Source of the DNA: Tilletia caries
Lineage: Eukaryota; Basidiomycota; Exobasidiomycetes; Tilletiales; Tilletiaceae
Reading direction: 5' to 3'
Assembly (NCBI GenBank): GCA_032718865.1
Contig: JALUTQ010000033.1
Coordinates: 868,001-932,000, forward strand
DNA length: 64,000 bases
Positions 41,528 to 51,594 of this stretch are shown here, in pieces. The translations under genes were made by a program, and so were the position numbers. The notes under the pieces were generated by a model that had not been told where the DNA came from, made no database searches, and saw only the letters and a list, made by a program, of their open reading frames with translations. Every line of letters starts with the position of its first letter. The first letter of the stretch is position 1.

Positions 41528-44500
41528 ATGAGCGCGTCTGACATGAGCAGTGCGGCGGATGCGGCGCAGCCTGTCCAGCAAGCACCTTCGATACCCACCC
41601 AACACGCTCAGGGCACTGCGAACGCGCCCTCCTACGCGCTCTCCTCGACTTCCAACAGTCAAGGGCCCTCTAGACCTCTTGTACCGGGCTCTTCTGCCGT
41701 TGCGCGCCTCGGTACAAGCTCCAGTAGCGTCGGAGGAAGGGGACTGAAGCGTCGCAGTGACGGTGCGTTATACACTCCGAACAAGAAGCGCGTCGCGGTC
41801 CATTGGGCTTTCCACACCTTTCTCTCGCGTGAAGGCACCGTCAAAGAGCGCGCAAAGAAGCTCGGCATTGGATTTCCGACACTCTATGACTGGCGCAAGC
41901 ACTTCAGGTGAGTGCAGGCTTCATCCCATGCCTTCAAAGCAGATGAATGTGCTGCTGATTATTCCACTATCATTCTCCATTAAAAGCAATCCAATACACT
42001 TGAACCCGAGCTCTGCGCTTGCAGCTGAAATACGCACCATCGCAGCTCGCACTGCGGAACAGAACCTGGCCTTCTTTTTGAACGCTGATGATCAGCCATC
42101 AGTATCTTCTTCCTCCAGCATCATTGATGTCGCTGTCGCGCAGATCACCTCCAACCCGGCCTCATCTACAGCCCCGCTTCCCTCCTTCAATCGACCCGAC
42201 GGTCTTGGGCCCAGTGCTGAGCCTGAGAGCACATTTGGTGCCTGGGGTCCAGGTGTTCTTCCGCCGGAGCTCGTTGAGCAGCTGGAGCAGGCAGGAGCGC
42301 TGGCCATAGACGAAGAAGTTGATGATGTACACGCTACGAGCGTCGAAGCCGACACTCACGAGGGCGTCGCGCAGTTCGTCAATGAAACTCTCGATCTCAC
42401 CCTCCATCTCCAGCAGAGTACACTCGCTCCGTCCACCAAAGCTAGCTGGGACCGCTGCAAGCGACACTTCTTGGTGAGTAGGCTCTTCATCTCCCCTCCT
42501 TACGACTCCTTCTTTGCTCGCTTGGCGCTTGCCGGCTTGCTTGTCACACTTCACTTCACCTAACTGAAACTTGGAAACTCATCTCCATCTTAATTCAGGT
42601 CTTCTGGCGTTGTTTGAGCCGCATCCGGGCCCAGCAGCACCGCCCAGCTGATGCTGCTGACGAGAGCGGGAGCGGTTCTGGTGGAAGTAGCTCGAGCACC
42701 GATCCCGCAGCGAACGGCAGTAGCGGTGGTGGAAGGAGACGTGTCGATACTTTGGAAGAGATACTGGTGTCCGAACAGAAGCTGGTCACATACCTCAAGT
42801 GAGCATGAATGACTCTCGTTGTGTTGTGTCGTACTTGTGGGGAGTGAGAACTGACTATCGATGTTTCTGTTTCTGGACGATTGCTAAACTGCTATGTGCT
42901 TTACAAGAACCCTCTCCTTGGAGACGACCATATCGAGACGAACATCAAAGCTGTTACCAACCTCTGGGAGACACAGGCGCTCTCGGGACGGAACAGCAAT
43001 CCCCATCCCCGCCATGGTGCCTTGCTTAAGTCATACATCAAAGCCATTAAGCGGAGCAGAAGCGCGCTTGCGGCTGCTCGACAAGACGACCCGTGGAAAC
43101 ACTCTCTCAAGGATGGATACAGCGAGGATGAGTATGCGCAGATCAGCCGCTGGTATCTCGAGCAAGCAGCAGCAGAGAACCCGCAGGCCTGGACAAACAC
43201 GGTTTGGCGGGCTCGCTTTGACTTCCTTATGCAGCACACGATTATGGGGCGTTCCGAGGATCTTCGCAACGCCAAGCTGTCTGCGTTGTATACGTGCAAG
43301 GTAGGAATCCCTCCCTCGGTCCCCTCCCTTGAGGGCTAGTATGCTGTCTCTGACTACGTGATTTGATTACTTCCCTCTCTCAGATTGCTCAGTCTCGGCC
43401 TCATCCCTGCCCTGCTGTGGTCGTCAGCCTGAAGCACAGTAAGACGAACGTGGAGGCGCGGAAGGGGTTTGGCGTTGCTGCTCGTTACCGCGACGTTGAG
43501 CTGTGCCCGGTCGGCGCGCTGGCTCTGTACTTCTTCGAGCGATTCCACATCAAGAAGGAGGCGTTCCCAGATCTTTCTTCGCGCGCATCATGGTACGGGA
43601 CTTCGCTGCTGGTTGACGATGATGATCGCGGAGGCGTCACGTGGAGAGATCAGGCGGAAATCCTTCGTCGGGCATTCGAGGATCTCGACATTGTTTCATC
43701 CAAGTTGACCCATGCAATGCGCGGAGGTGGTGCCCGCCTTGCACACGAGGCTGGCTGTTCGGAGGCCAGCATCCGTATACACGGACGCTGGACGGCAGGC
43801 GGGCATCAGCTCATCGAACGGTACTTGACGGGCATCGCCATCTCTCCCGTCCGAGCGCTGGCTGGGTTCAACGCCGACGGAGGAGATTACTACCTGCCTC
43901 GGACTCTCATTGACCCGCCATCCAGCCTTTGTGATGCGCTTTGGCCTCAAGCAGCTCGTGAGGAAGCAGCGGTGCGGGCTCGACACGCGAGCGGAGGCCA
44001 GGTCGATCAAGCAGCAATCTCCTTCCTCGACCTCTTGAAGTGGCTGCGCGTTGTGATGCTTCAGGATGCAGCCTTGTTGTCGACAGCGCATCCCTCGCTT
44101 CCCCTTTGGTCTTTGCCGCCCTTCTCCAGTCCAGACTTCGACCAGTTCCGCAGAGATCTCACCACCACGATCAAGGAGACGGTCAACCCCATCGAGGTCA
44201 CCATCTCTCAGCTCATACCTCGACTTGGCCATGCACTCGCTGACCTCCGCACCGCAACCGCCGAGAACGCGACCGCGGTCAAGAAGGTAGCAGCGTCGAC
44301 AAGCGCTGACATCCATCGCCTGCAATGCTCGCTGGAAGGCTCCATTGGCAAGCTCACAGCTGCTTTTGAGCAGCGCAACCGGATCGGCGCTGGGAGAGCC
44401 GCAGCGTAGGACCTGCTCTCTGCCAGCATGTCCGCACTTGCCAGTGCATCGGCAAGCGTGAGCATCCTTCTCCCCTCCCCCTTTCCTCTTTCCCTCTTCC

Positions 44501-45268
44501 CTCTTCTCACGCGCAGCGCGCTCTTCGATGATGCTGACTTGTGACTCTGATTCGATCTTCTCTTCCTTTCTACAGCTTTCGACAACGCAAGAGTATTCAG
44601 CAGCTGCCCCACCACATCTGCCATCCTTCTCAAGCTCGGGGTCTTCGGCTCCCTCTCCATCGTCTTTCCCATCAGCACCCTCTGCACCAGCACCAGATCC
44701 TTCTTCTCTTCTTTGCGCCTCGTCCGACGCGCCTCCGCCTCCGCCTCCGTCACCACCCACCCCACCATCTTCCCAGCCGACTCTCGCCTCCTTATCGTCC
44801 GCCTCTTTATCGTCAGTCGCGTCCGTTTCTGGCTCTGCTCTTGCTCGGGATCCGGTCGTTCCTGCTGTTGGCCCGCTCGCCACGATCCCCGTCCCCACTT
44901 CTTCTGCGACTCGGTCGTCTCTTCTGGTCTTGGCCAAGGACGTATCCACGGTGACGCAGTTGGTCTCTGTGTGGGATGGAACGAGCGAAGGAAGCCGCGG
45001 TGTCCAGCAGCGGCTGCATGAAAAAGACCGGACTCTCGATTCCAAATGCTCGGCGGCGCGAAAGCAGATCTGCCGATGGCGCCGCGTTCTTGCTGCTGTG
45101 GAAGAGTCTGGGAAGGAATACGGACGAGAAGATGCGATTCGACGCATGGACGAGCTGCTCAAGATGGACAAATTTGGGTTGCGCACGCTGTCCAACGACT
45201 ACCTGGCTCAAGATGCGACGAGAGCGAAGTGGATCTCCCGACTTTCCTTCCTGACATCGCCTGGCTGA
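41528..45268 (+). CDS. Crypton-type tyrosine recombinase with GCR1-like domain
   Basis: Exons 41528-41907, 41987-42473, 42599-42798, about 42908-43300, 43384-44458 and 44578-45268. The core in exon 5 shows HAMRGG (His 43711, Arg 43720), GRWTAG (Trp 43789) and IERYLTG (Tyr 43822), the tyrosine recombinase H-x-x-R...W...Y signature. The upstream GRSEDLRN supplies the first Arg region. The N-terminal part has a helix-turn-helix-like stretch (KERAKKLGIGFPTLYDWRKH). The last exon (CSAARKQICRWRRVLAAVEE, DAIRRMDELLK) resembles the GCR1_C DNA-binding domain common in such fungal proteins. The frame before and after the last intron agrees, but TAG at 44407-44409 interrupts it. The exon 3/4 junction is off by one base. 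So this copy is probably defective, or the recombinase ends at 44409. Confidence 0.75.
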
Positions 45269-46948
45269 CATCAATCTGGGCGTGGGCGAAGGCACGGCGG
45301 CTGAAGGGGCGGCGGCGAACTTGAGCGACGGCGTGGAGCTCAACTGATCCTGCTTTCTGTATTTCTCAAGTCTGTTGCCTCCTGCCTGCCACTCATGCCT
45401 CATGATGCACTCGAAATTGGATTGCTGAATGCTCAATCTGACTTGTATGGGTCCTGCCCTGCGTGCTCTGCTGCACAGCTGTGAAGAGTGGAGACCGAAG
45501 ACCAAGCTACCACAGAGAGAAGAGGGGTAGAGATGAGAGTATCGTCAGCATCGTGAGCTTGGACAGGAGAAGGAGAAGGGTGGTCACTACTCACTGCACT
45601 GGGGCTGAGACTGAGGCTCTTGAAGATTCCTGACGGCACGCTCGATGCTCTTGCTCTGTCTCGCAGAAATCTGATGTCGGGCGTGCGCTCCTGCTCCCTT
45701 TCTCTTGATCAGCTGGGCTCCTAGATCCTAAAGCTCTCGGGCTCTCGGACCGCGTCGTAAACCCGCCTGCAAGAAGTAAGAGAGGGAGGATAAAGAAAGG
45801 AAGAGTGAGCAGCTGAAGCCTTCTGCAAAACTTGAGATAGGGGGGATCATTGCCTCTATACAGGGACAGAAAGAAATAACAGAGGATCAACTCTTTGTCT
45901 GCGTTACTGTCAAACACTGTCAAACGTCAGCTTTTAGCATCATCGTTCAACTGTTGACCTTGAACCTTGAGCCGAGGCCCGAGCCATTCATGCGTTCTGC
46001 GTTCACGCATTGTTCCCAAGCTCTGATGATCTGGAAACCTCTTGGTTCAATTCGTTTGCAACGTATCTGGGAACTCTACTGCTACTGAGGAACGCATTGC
46101 GAACATGTCAGAGCATGAATCAACTTTCTAAACTTTGTAGCATTGAGCGTTACTCACAGTGGAACTTATTGCGGCCCTGTTTGGAAATTGGCATGAATCC
46201 TCCCTCACTTGTGCTTGAGTGTGTTGAGAGGGAGCGGCACAACAGGCTCCCTCCCAAAGGCCAAAACACGTCCAAGACCCAGAACGACGCCTTCGTAAGG
46301 TGGCCAGTGGGAGAGGGCGGCACCACCAGCCCTCTCCCAAGCATGAAACGGAACTACTCACCATGGTACGTGCCTTCGCACATCTCCGGGACAGAGTGGT
46401 CGCACGCGCATCGCCCATTGGCGCGGCACCATCTCCGACACCAATCCAGACTTGATTCCTCCTTCCCGTCGCTCTGGCCTGCGGCCTTGAATTGATTGAA
46501 TAGATGACCAGGTGTCCAGGTTGAAAGACAGACAGGTAGGCAGAATAATGAAGAGCGAGTAGAGTCAGCAAAACTTGCGCCAGTGGTCAGCAGCATAGCA
46601 CAATTGCCAGGCGCACCTAGACCCTAGTCTTGACTCGCTTGATGATCTGTGAACTGAGGTGAGATCGTAAAAAGAGAGAAGGAAGGGGAATAGACGAGAT
46701 TCTGGGTCAGTCAAAAAGGTAAGCAACTGGCACACGAAAGATGATGAGGCTCACTGGCAGATGTTGCGTGCAGGAAGGTGGGCAGGAGCGTGGCGGTGCG
46801 CGACGCTCAACGCGGGCGAAGGCGAAGGCGCGAGGCAAAGCGGAGGGGCGGGCGCAAGAGTGAAGAGACGAGGAGAAAATTGCTGTGTGTGGTCAAAAAG
46901 GAGGTAGAGGAGTCAGCTGTCAGCGCAATGGTGATACGGTGATGGCTG
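45269..46948. other. No confident gene
   Basis: Many ACTCAC sites suggest minus-strand donors. One exon-like piece near 46360-46440 reads GRCACDHSVPEMCEGTYHG before a GTGAGT donor, but I cannot build a gene from it. Confidence 0.3.
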
Positions 46949-47646
46949 TAAGGATCTTCCCGGAGTGGGCCCCGGAGTAGCATTCCCCGGAGCTCCGCGG
47001 ACTCCGGGGCACACTCTGCACGGGTACGGAGCACGGAGCGAGATTTGAGCCTTTTTCACTAGCTTTAGATTTGCGGAGCTACTCCGCGAAGGTATGGCTG
47101 CAACTCCCCGGAGCACGGAGTGGGTTTGCTTGCATTGTCAAAAAAGCCCCGGAGTACGGAGCAGACCCCGGAGTCCGTCGGAGCTCCGGGGATGGCAAAG
47201 TAGGTCACGTGATGGCCAAAACTGAGTCACGTGACCGGTTTATGAGGGATTTCTCGGCCGAATCAGGTCGAAATACTGTGTATTTCAGCTTTTTTGGGGC
47301 AGTAGACCCTTGGAAAGGAATGATATAGACTTCTAAAGCTGCGATTGAACTGTTTCGATGAGATTTGACCTTCTCCCGAGCCCATGTTGAACTCATTTCA
47401 TGACACCCCGGAGTACCCCGGAGTCCGCGGAGCTATTTTTGCGGAGCACGGAGTCCGCCTGTGAAAAATGTACGGAGCACGGAGTAGATTCTTGAGCGCA
47501 ACCGCGACTTCGACGGAGCACGGAGTGCTCGCCAGCTGATCACCAGAAATTTTGCGGAGCGCGGAGCTGGCCAGAGCTCAGACGGAGCTGAGCGGAGCGT
47601 CGCCCCGGAGACCGGGCTCCGGGGATCTACTCCGGGAAGATCCTTA
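46949..47646 (+). mobile_element. hAT-like MITE, CTCCGG words, complete copy F
   Basis: A 698-bp element with inverted ends TAAGGATCTTCCCGGAGT and a perfect 8-bp target duplication GATGGCTG (46941-46948 and 47647-47654). The interior words are CCCCGGAGTACGGAG, GGAGCACGGAG and paired GTCACGTGA motifs. The termini differ from copies A-D after TAAGGAT, so it is a separate subfamily. Confidence 0.93.
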
Positions 47647-47785
47647 GATGGCTGTGAGTAGTGCCAGTGGCTCACGTTCTGACGGTTTCAGGGAACTTTG
47701 GATGTGGTGACCGTTCCCCAAAACCTGTGTCCAGAGTGTGACCGAAGTCTGGGAACGGGTGTCCAAAGTGTGTCCAGGACAAAAA

Positions 47786-47821
47786 GACCCCAGCTCCGCA
47801 TCAACTCCGGGGATAACCTTA
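47786..47821 (-). mobile_element. CGGAATTCCG-family end fragment
   Basis: Only about 36 bp remain, ending CCGGGGATAACCTTA. It abuts the point where the pogo-like coding remnant stops, which suggests insertion into that gene followed by deletion. Confidence 0.55.
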
Positions 47822-47823
47822 TC

Positions 47824-48720
47824 CTTTTGACATTGTCTTTGTGCGCTCCTCAAAGTGCTTGATCCATTTCAGAACAAGGACGTCGTCCGTGTACCCCTTC
47901 TCTGGACCGCAAAGAGAGTATCACAGTATCACCAGAGAGATCATTCTCGAACCATCCTTCCGTGTGTTGATTTGCAGACATGATGACCATGGGCGGAATG
48001 TGTGCACCGAACGCGCTGACTACCTCGATGCACGTCAACGACTCTCAATTCGTTTTGCTGGCCAGATGAGCGTCACGAGAGGGACACAGTGTGAGAATCC
48101 ACTGACTTTTGCCGATACCAATGCGGAATCCTATTTCATCGACGTTCCATATATCTTCGGGGAGGATGCCCTGCTTCTTGACGACGTTCTCCAATTTCTT
48201 GAACCACCAGGACAGATTTTCACGATCCTGAGTCATCCTGGAGATTTCCCGCGGCTTCTGTTTGATCCTTTGTATCTGCGGATAACGTTTCATTAGGTTC
48301 TTGACCCAGTTCTTGCCTACAACGGGCGGTGATGTATTGCTGCCCTGATGCGCATCGCGAAGCAGCTGATTTGCAGACGCCTGAATTAGGGACATTCTTG
48401 CTGAGATTTCGAGACGGTCCAAAACTGCTATGTACTCCAGCAATTCCTTTCGAGACGGTCCAAAACTGCTATGTACTCCAGCAATTCCTTCTCTTGCAGA
48501 TCCGTGAGCTTTATTTTTGTAGGCGCGCGTGTTGATCTGCTTTCTCCACCACCATGACGACGAGTCAAGCGCTGGACATCGATCTTGTATTTTCTGGCGA
48601 GTGCTGACAAGTTGAGCTTGGTCTCCCCAAACCCCAGCTGCTACAATTGCTTGTGCTTCTTCCACTGCGTCCAGTTACCAGTATAAGGGCTTCTTCTTCT
48701 TTGAACTTCATGTTTGTTGA
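47824..48720 (-). pseudogene. pogo/Fot1-type transposase remnant
   Basis: From about 48718 downward: MKFKEEEALILVTG, LSALARKYKIDVQRLTRRHG (N-terminal helix-turn-helix), LQEKELLEYIAVLDRLE, QLLRDAHQ...VGKNWVKNLMKRYPQI (CENPB-type DNA-binding half), WNVDEIGFRIGIG (first Asp), then IEVVSAFGAHIPPMVIMSAN and KWIKHFEERTKTMSKG at the break. The family cuts at TA. A 41-bp tandem duplication (48408-48489) and further shifts destroy the frame, and the second half of the catalytic domain is gone. Inactive. Confidence 0.75.
48408..48489. repeat. 41-bp tandem duplication
   Basis: Two exact adjacent copies starting TTTCGAGACGGTCCAAAACT. Being 41 bp, not a multiple of three, it shifts the frame of the transposase remnant at the LEYIAVLDRLE segment. 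Confidence 0.95.
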
Positions 48721-49016
48721 TTGTTGATGTTTTGTGTATTGCGTCGGTGATGGTGAGGACGAGGATGGTCTCGACGACGGACTCAAGGAATGTAAATATT
48801 TGCTTTCTTCATTGAGCTTGTCTTCCTCATTGAGCTTGGTCCTTGGAGGCCCTCTCCTGTGGAGAGGGCTTTTTTTGGTTCACTAAAAAAATTGGAGTAT
48901 GCAACCGACAACCATTGGACCCGAGTAAGAGGGTAGGAAATACATCAAAGAAGCCATCTCAAGTTTCTGTTTCCGTTTTGAGCCACTTGTTGTTGAGAAA
49001 AGGGCATTGATGTGAG

Positions 49017-49328
49017 CAAGCCCCGGCGACTGTATAAGTGTGCCCACTGTAACTGTAGGTAAGTTGACTTAATAAGTCATAACTGTAACTGTACTGTAGG
49101 CGGCGGAGGCGGAAAAAAATTAAGTTGACTGTAACTGTAGGGCCCGGGTACAGACGTACAGTCAACTTAACAGTTGATTAAGTTGGAATTTTTTCGGGCC
49201 TCAAACTGTTCAAACTTACTATGACTATACATCACTGTTTAAGTTGAACAAAACTACTGGCAGCCACTTTCAGTTTGAGAAAGCACTTACAGCCACTGAC
49301 AGCCGCGTACAGTTACTTACACTGCTAG
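49017..49328 (+). mobile_element. AGTTACTT-family MITE, partial
   Basis: Starts CAAGCCCCGGCGACTG, a worn CAAGGCTCGGC end. The interior has TAAGTTGACTT, ACTGTAACTGTA and CAGTTACTTACA words. No right terminus: another word-rich sequence begins at 49329. Confidence 0.6.
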
Positions 49329-49500
49329 CAGGGGGGGTGTTTTAACGGGGTCAGAAGGTACGCTAAAAAAATGTTTTACGCCGGTTTTAGTATTCGGTGT
49401 AAAGCAGGGCGTTTTACACTTGTTTTACACTTTCTTAAAACAGGGTTGATTTGGGTGACTTTAGCACCCGTAAAATGCCATGCTAAAACGATGACGTAAT
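49329..49500 (+). mobile_element. GTTTTAC-word element, partial
   Basis: Begins CAGGGGGGGTGTTTTAACGG, a YARGG-like end. It is dense in GTTTTAC, GTAAAAC and GCTAAAA words up to about 49500. No matching right end was found. It may be a further hAT-like family inserted at the edge of the AGTTACTT element. Confidence 0.4.
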
Positions 49501-49854
49501 ATCTGGATCGGGGTTAGTGCCCGCCTCGGTTGGAAGCCGTTCAGCTGTTCCTCCGCCCGAGAGTAAGTCACGTGCACTCTCTGGAGTCGTCCCTACCGCA
49601 AAAGTGAGCAAGGTGACTGAGGAAAAAAAGACGCAACAACGTTGTTTGAAGCAAATTTTACGCAGGTACGACCATGGTGAGGGCACCCTCCCACCGCAAG
49701 GATGCGTGCGCCGGGGGCGAAGGGGTACAGGGGCTCCACTCTGTGCAGGACGGGGAACGTACCAATGTGTACGAGACGGAGTCTCGTGGCAGACGCAAGA
49801 GTCTGAGGCGCAAGAGCCTGTATAGCGCACGAGCTATGTAGAGAAGTGATGCTT

Positions 49855-50060
49855 AGAGAGTTGATTGCCAAGAGAGGAATAATACAGGGATGAGCTCGAG
49901 AGGACAAAGGATGAGGACGAGAGAGAAGAGCGTGGGAATGTGGAGGAAGAGGCTGTTGCTATGCGGGCGAGAGAGTGAGAAGAGAGGAAAGGGAATATAG
50001 ATAAGATAAGATAGCTAGTAGCCACGTGGACCCAGTCCAGCACATCCCACCCCCAAAAAG
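49855..50060 (-). repeat. Diverged LTR-like block
   Basis: Purine-rich stretch related to 25840-26000 and, more weakly, to 959-1241: GATAAGATAAGATAG, then a CCACGTGGA...CCAGCACA end comparable with CCACGTGG...CCAGCACA. No second copy is seen nearby. Confidence 0.4.
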
Positions 50061-51594
50061 ACGACTGGCTCGAAGTGATGTGCAGACCCGATGGTAGAAG
50101 CAAGGAAGTCGGGATGTTTCTGAGGTGGAAACAGAGGAATTGTGCGGGGAAAGGGCAATGAATCGAACGAAGACGCTGGGAGCGGGGAAACAGGCGCGGA
50201 CCATCCGCATACTGATCGGTCATGGGAGCTGCAGCCCGCAGTTGATGACGCCGGCGCAACGACGTCCGATGAGGCGAACAAGAAGCCGTCCGGGCGTGAG
50301 TAATTAGGGCTCTGAGGACCGGTGGAAGCGGGGGACGCATTTGACGAGATGTTTGGTGAGCTCGAGGTAGTTGACGTCGTTGAGGAGACACAACTCCGGC
50401 GCGCGTCAATCAAAGCTGAGCGGACACGTGAGATCGCGACATCGACTGTCTCGAAGCGGTGCGGTGTTTGTGACCGTGCAAGGTTCCATCGGCGAGCTTG
50501 GATCCAAGCCTCCCGCAGACGACTCAGCGCAGTTATCGCGGTTGAGGTTGAAGAGTTGGAGACGGCGGCGTTTGGCGTAGGAGTGGATGCGGACTTGTTT
50601 GAACTGGCATTGCCGAGTACCGATGCCGATACTGGGGTCCTTGATGGAGTCGATCCAGCTGAGAAACAGGAGATGGTGAGGTCGGTAGCGGGTGGCGCGG
50701 GAGGCGAAGAGGGTCGCTGTAGAGGCGCGACTGCCAGTCCCGAAGTCAATACCGAGGTGGTATGTGAGCACGACGTGCCGTTGCTGGCCGAGTCCGCTCC
50801 CTGGCGACATGGATTTTCGCCGAATGCATCCACGACATCAGGTCTCGTCGCTTTAGATGTGATGGGAGGGGTGACGGCGAAAGACGCGTGCAACCGAACG
50901 TCTTGTGCGTTGGGAGAGTGGAAGGAGCTGACGGAAGGATCATCGCAACGGATTGGTTCGACTCTAGATCCGCTGACAAAGTCCCCGTACCGGAACGAAA
51001 CGGAGGAAGCAAGTGCCGGATTGGAAGAGGACGCAATGGCCGAAGAGGGATCTGCCCATGTGGGGTCTGCGAGTGCGGAAGGTGTTGGGGTGGAGACATT
51101 CGTGATGGGCGCAGCTGCCGCCGTTACCGATGATTTGTCTGCCTTTGATGCGAGCAGTGGCAGTGGAGCGGTGCTGATAGAAGATAACGTAGATAACTTC
51201 AGACGCAGTTCCGGAGGATCAAATGCGTGGGAACTGGGAGCGGGCGACTCACTGGTGCGATCGACTGCTCTGAGGAATGAGCCGAGGGCGTAAATCGAAA
51301 ATGCGTATCGAGTCAGCGAAGGGAATGATCAGAGAAGGGAGGTAAGGGGGCAGACTCACTGATTGCTGGTGGCCTTTCGCAGTCGACTGGTGTAAAGATG
51401 AAATGAGGGTGACCAGCAAAAGATTTTAGCGATGCGCGAGATGAGAAAAGTAGGGGTGGCTCAAAAACTGACTGATGAATGATGATGAGGAGCATGTATG
51501 CTAAATTGAACAACACCAAGAAAGCACTGTCAGTGACAGATGCGGATGCGAAAAGCGGCATTAGAGGAAGAATACTCACATGACGGGAGAAGCG
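50061..51594. other. Overlapping open frames, none trusted
   Basis: A plus-strand frame of 323 codons (50322-51293) overlaps a minus-strand one of 292 (50015-50893). Both are low in complexity (Val/Glu/Ala-rich against Ser/Thr/Pro-rich), as expected of shadow frames. The minus strand resembles in layout the frame at 1081-2706 next to a related repeat. No domain is recognised. Confidence 0.3.

Noticed and set aside
44578..45268. Separate gene for the Ser/Pro-rich C-terminal exon
   Set aside because: It begins at a splice acceptor and is in phase with the preceding recombinase exon, so it is treated as the last exon.
7637..49500. CRISPR-like array reading of the repeated words
   Set aside because: Spacing is irregular, the words are short and palindromic, and the elements have terminal inverted repeats and target duplications; the genome is eukaryotic.
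7637..49500. An autonomous hAT transposase in the window
   Set aside because: No BED finger with hAT dimerisation motif was found; the transposases present are MULE, Harbinger, pogo, tnp2-like and a tyrosine recombinase.
50322..51293. 323-codon plus-strand open frame
   Set aside because: Overlaps a long minus-strand frame; composition (Val/Glu/Ala/Gly) is what a shadow of a Ser/Thr/Pro-rich strand gives.
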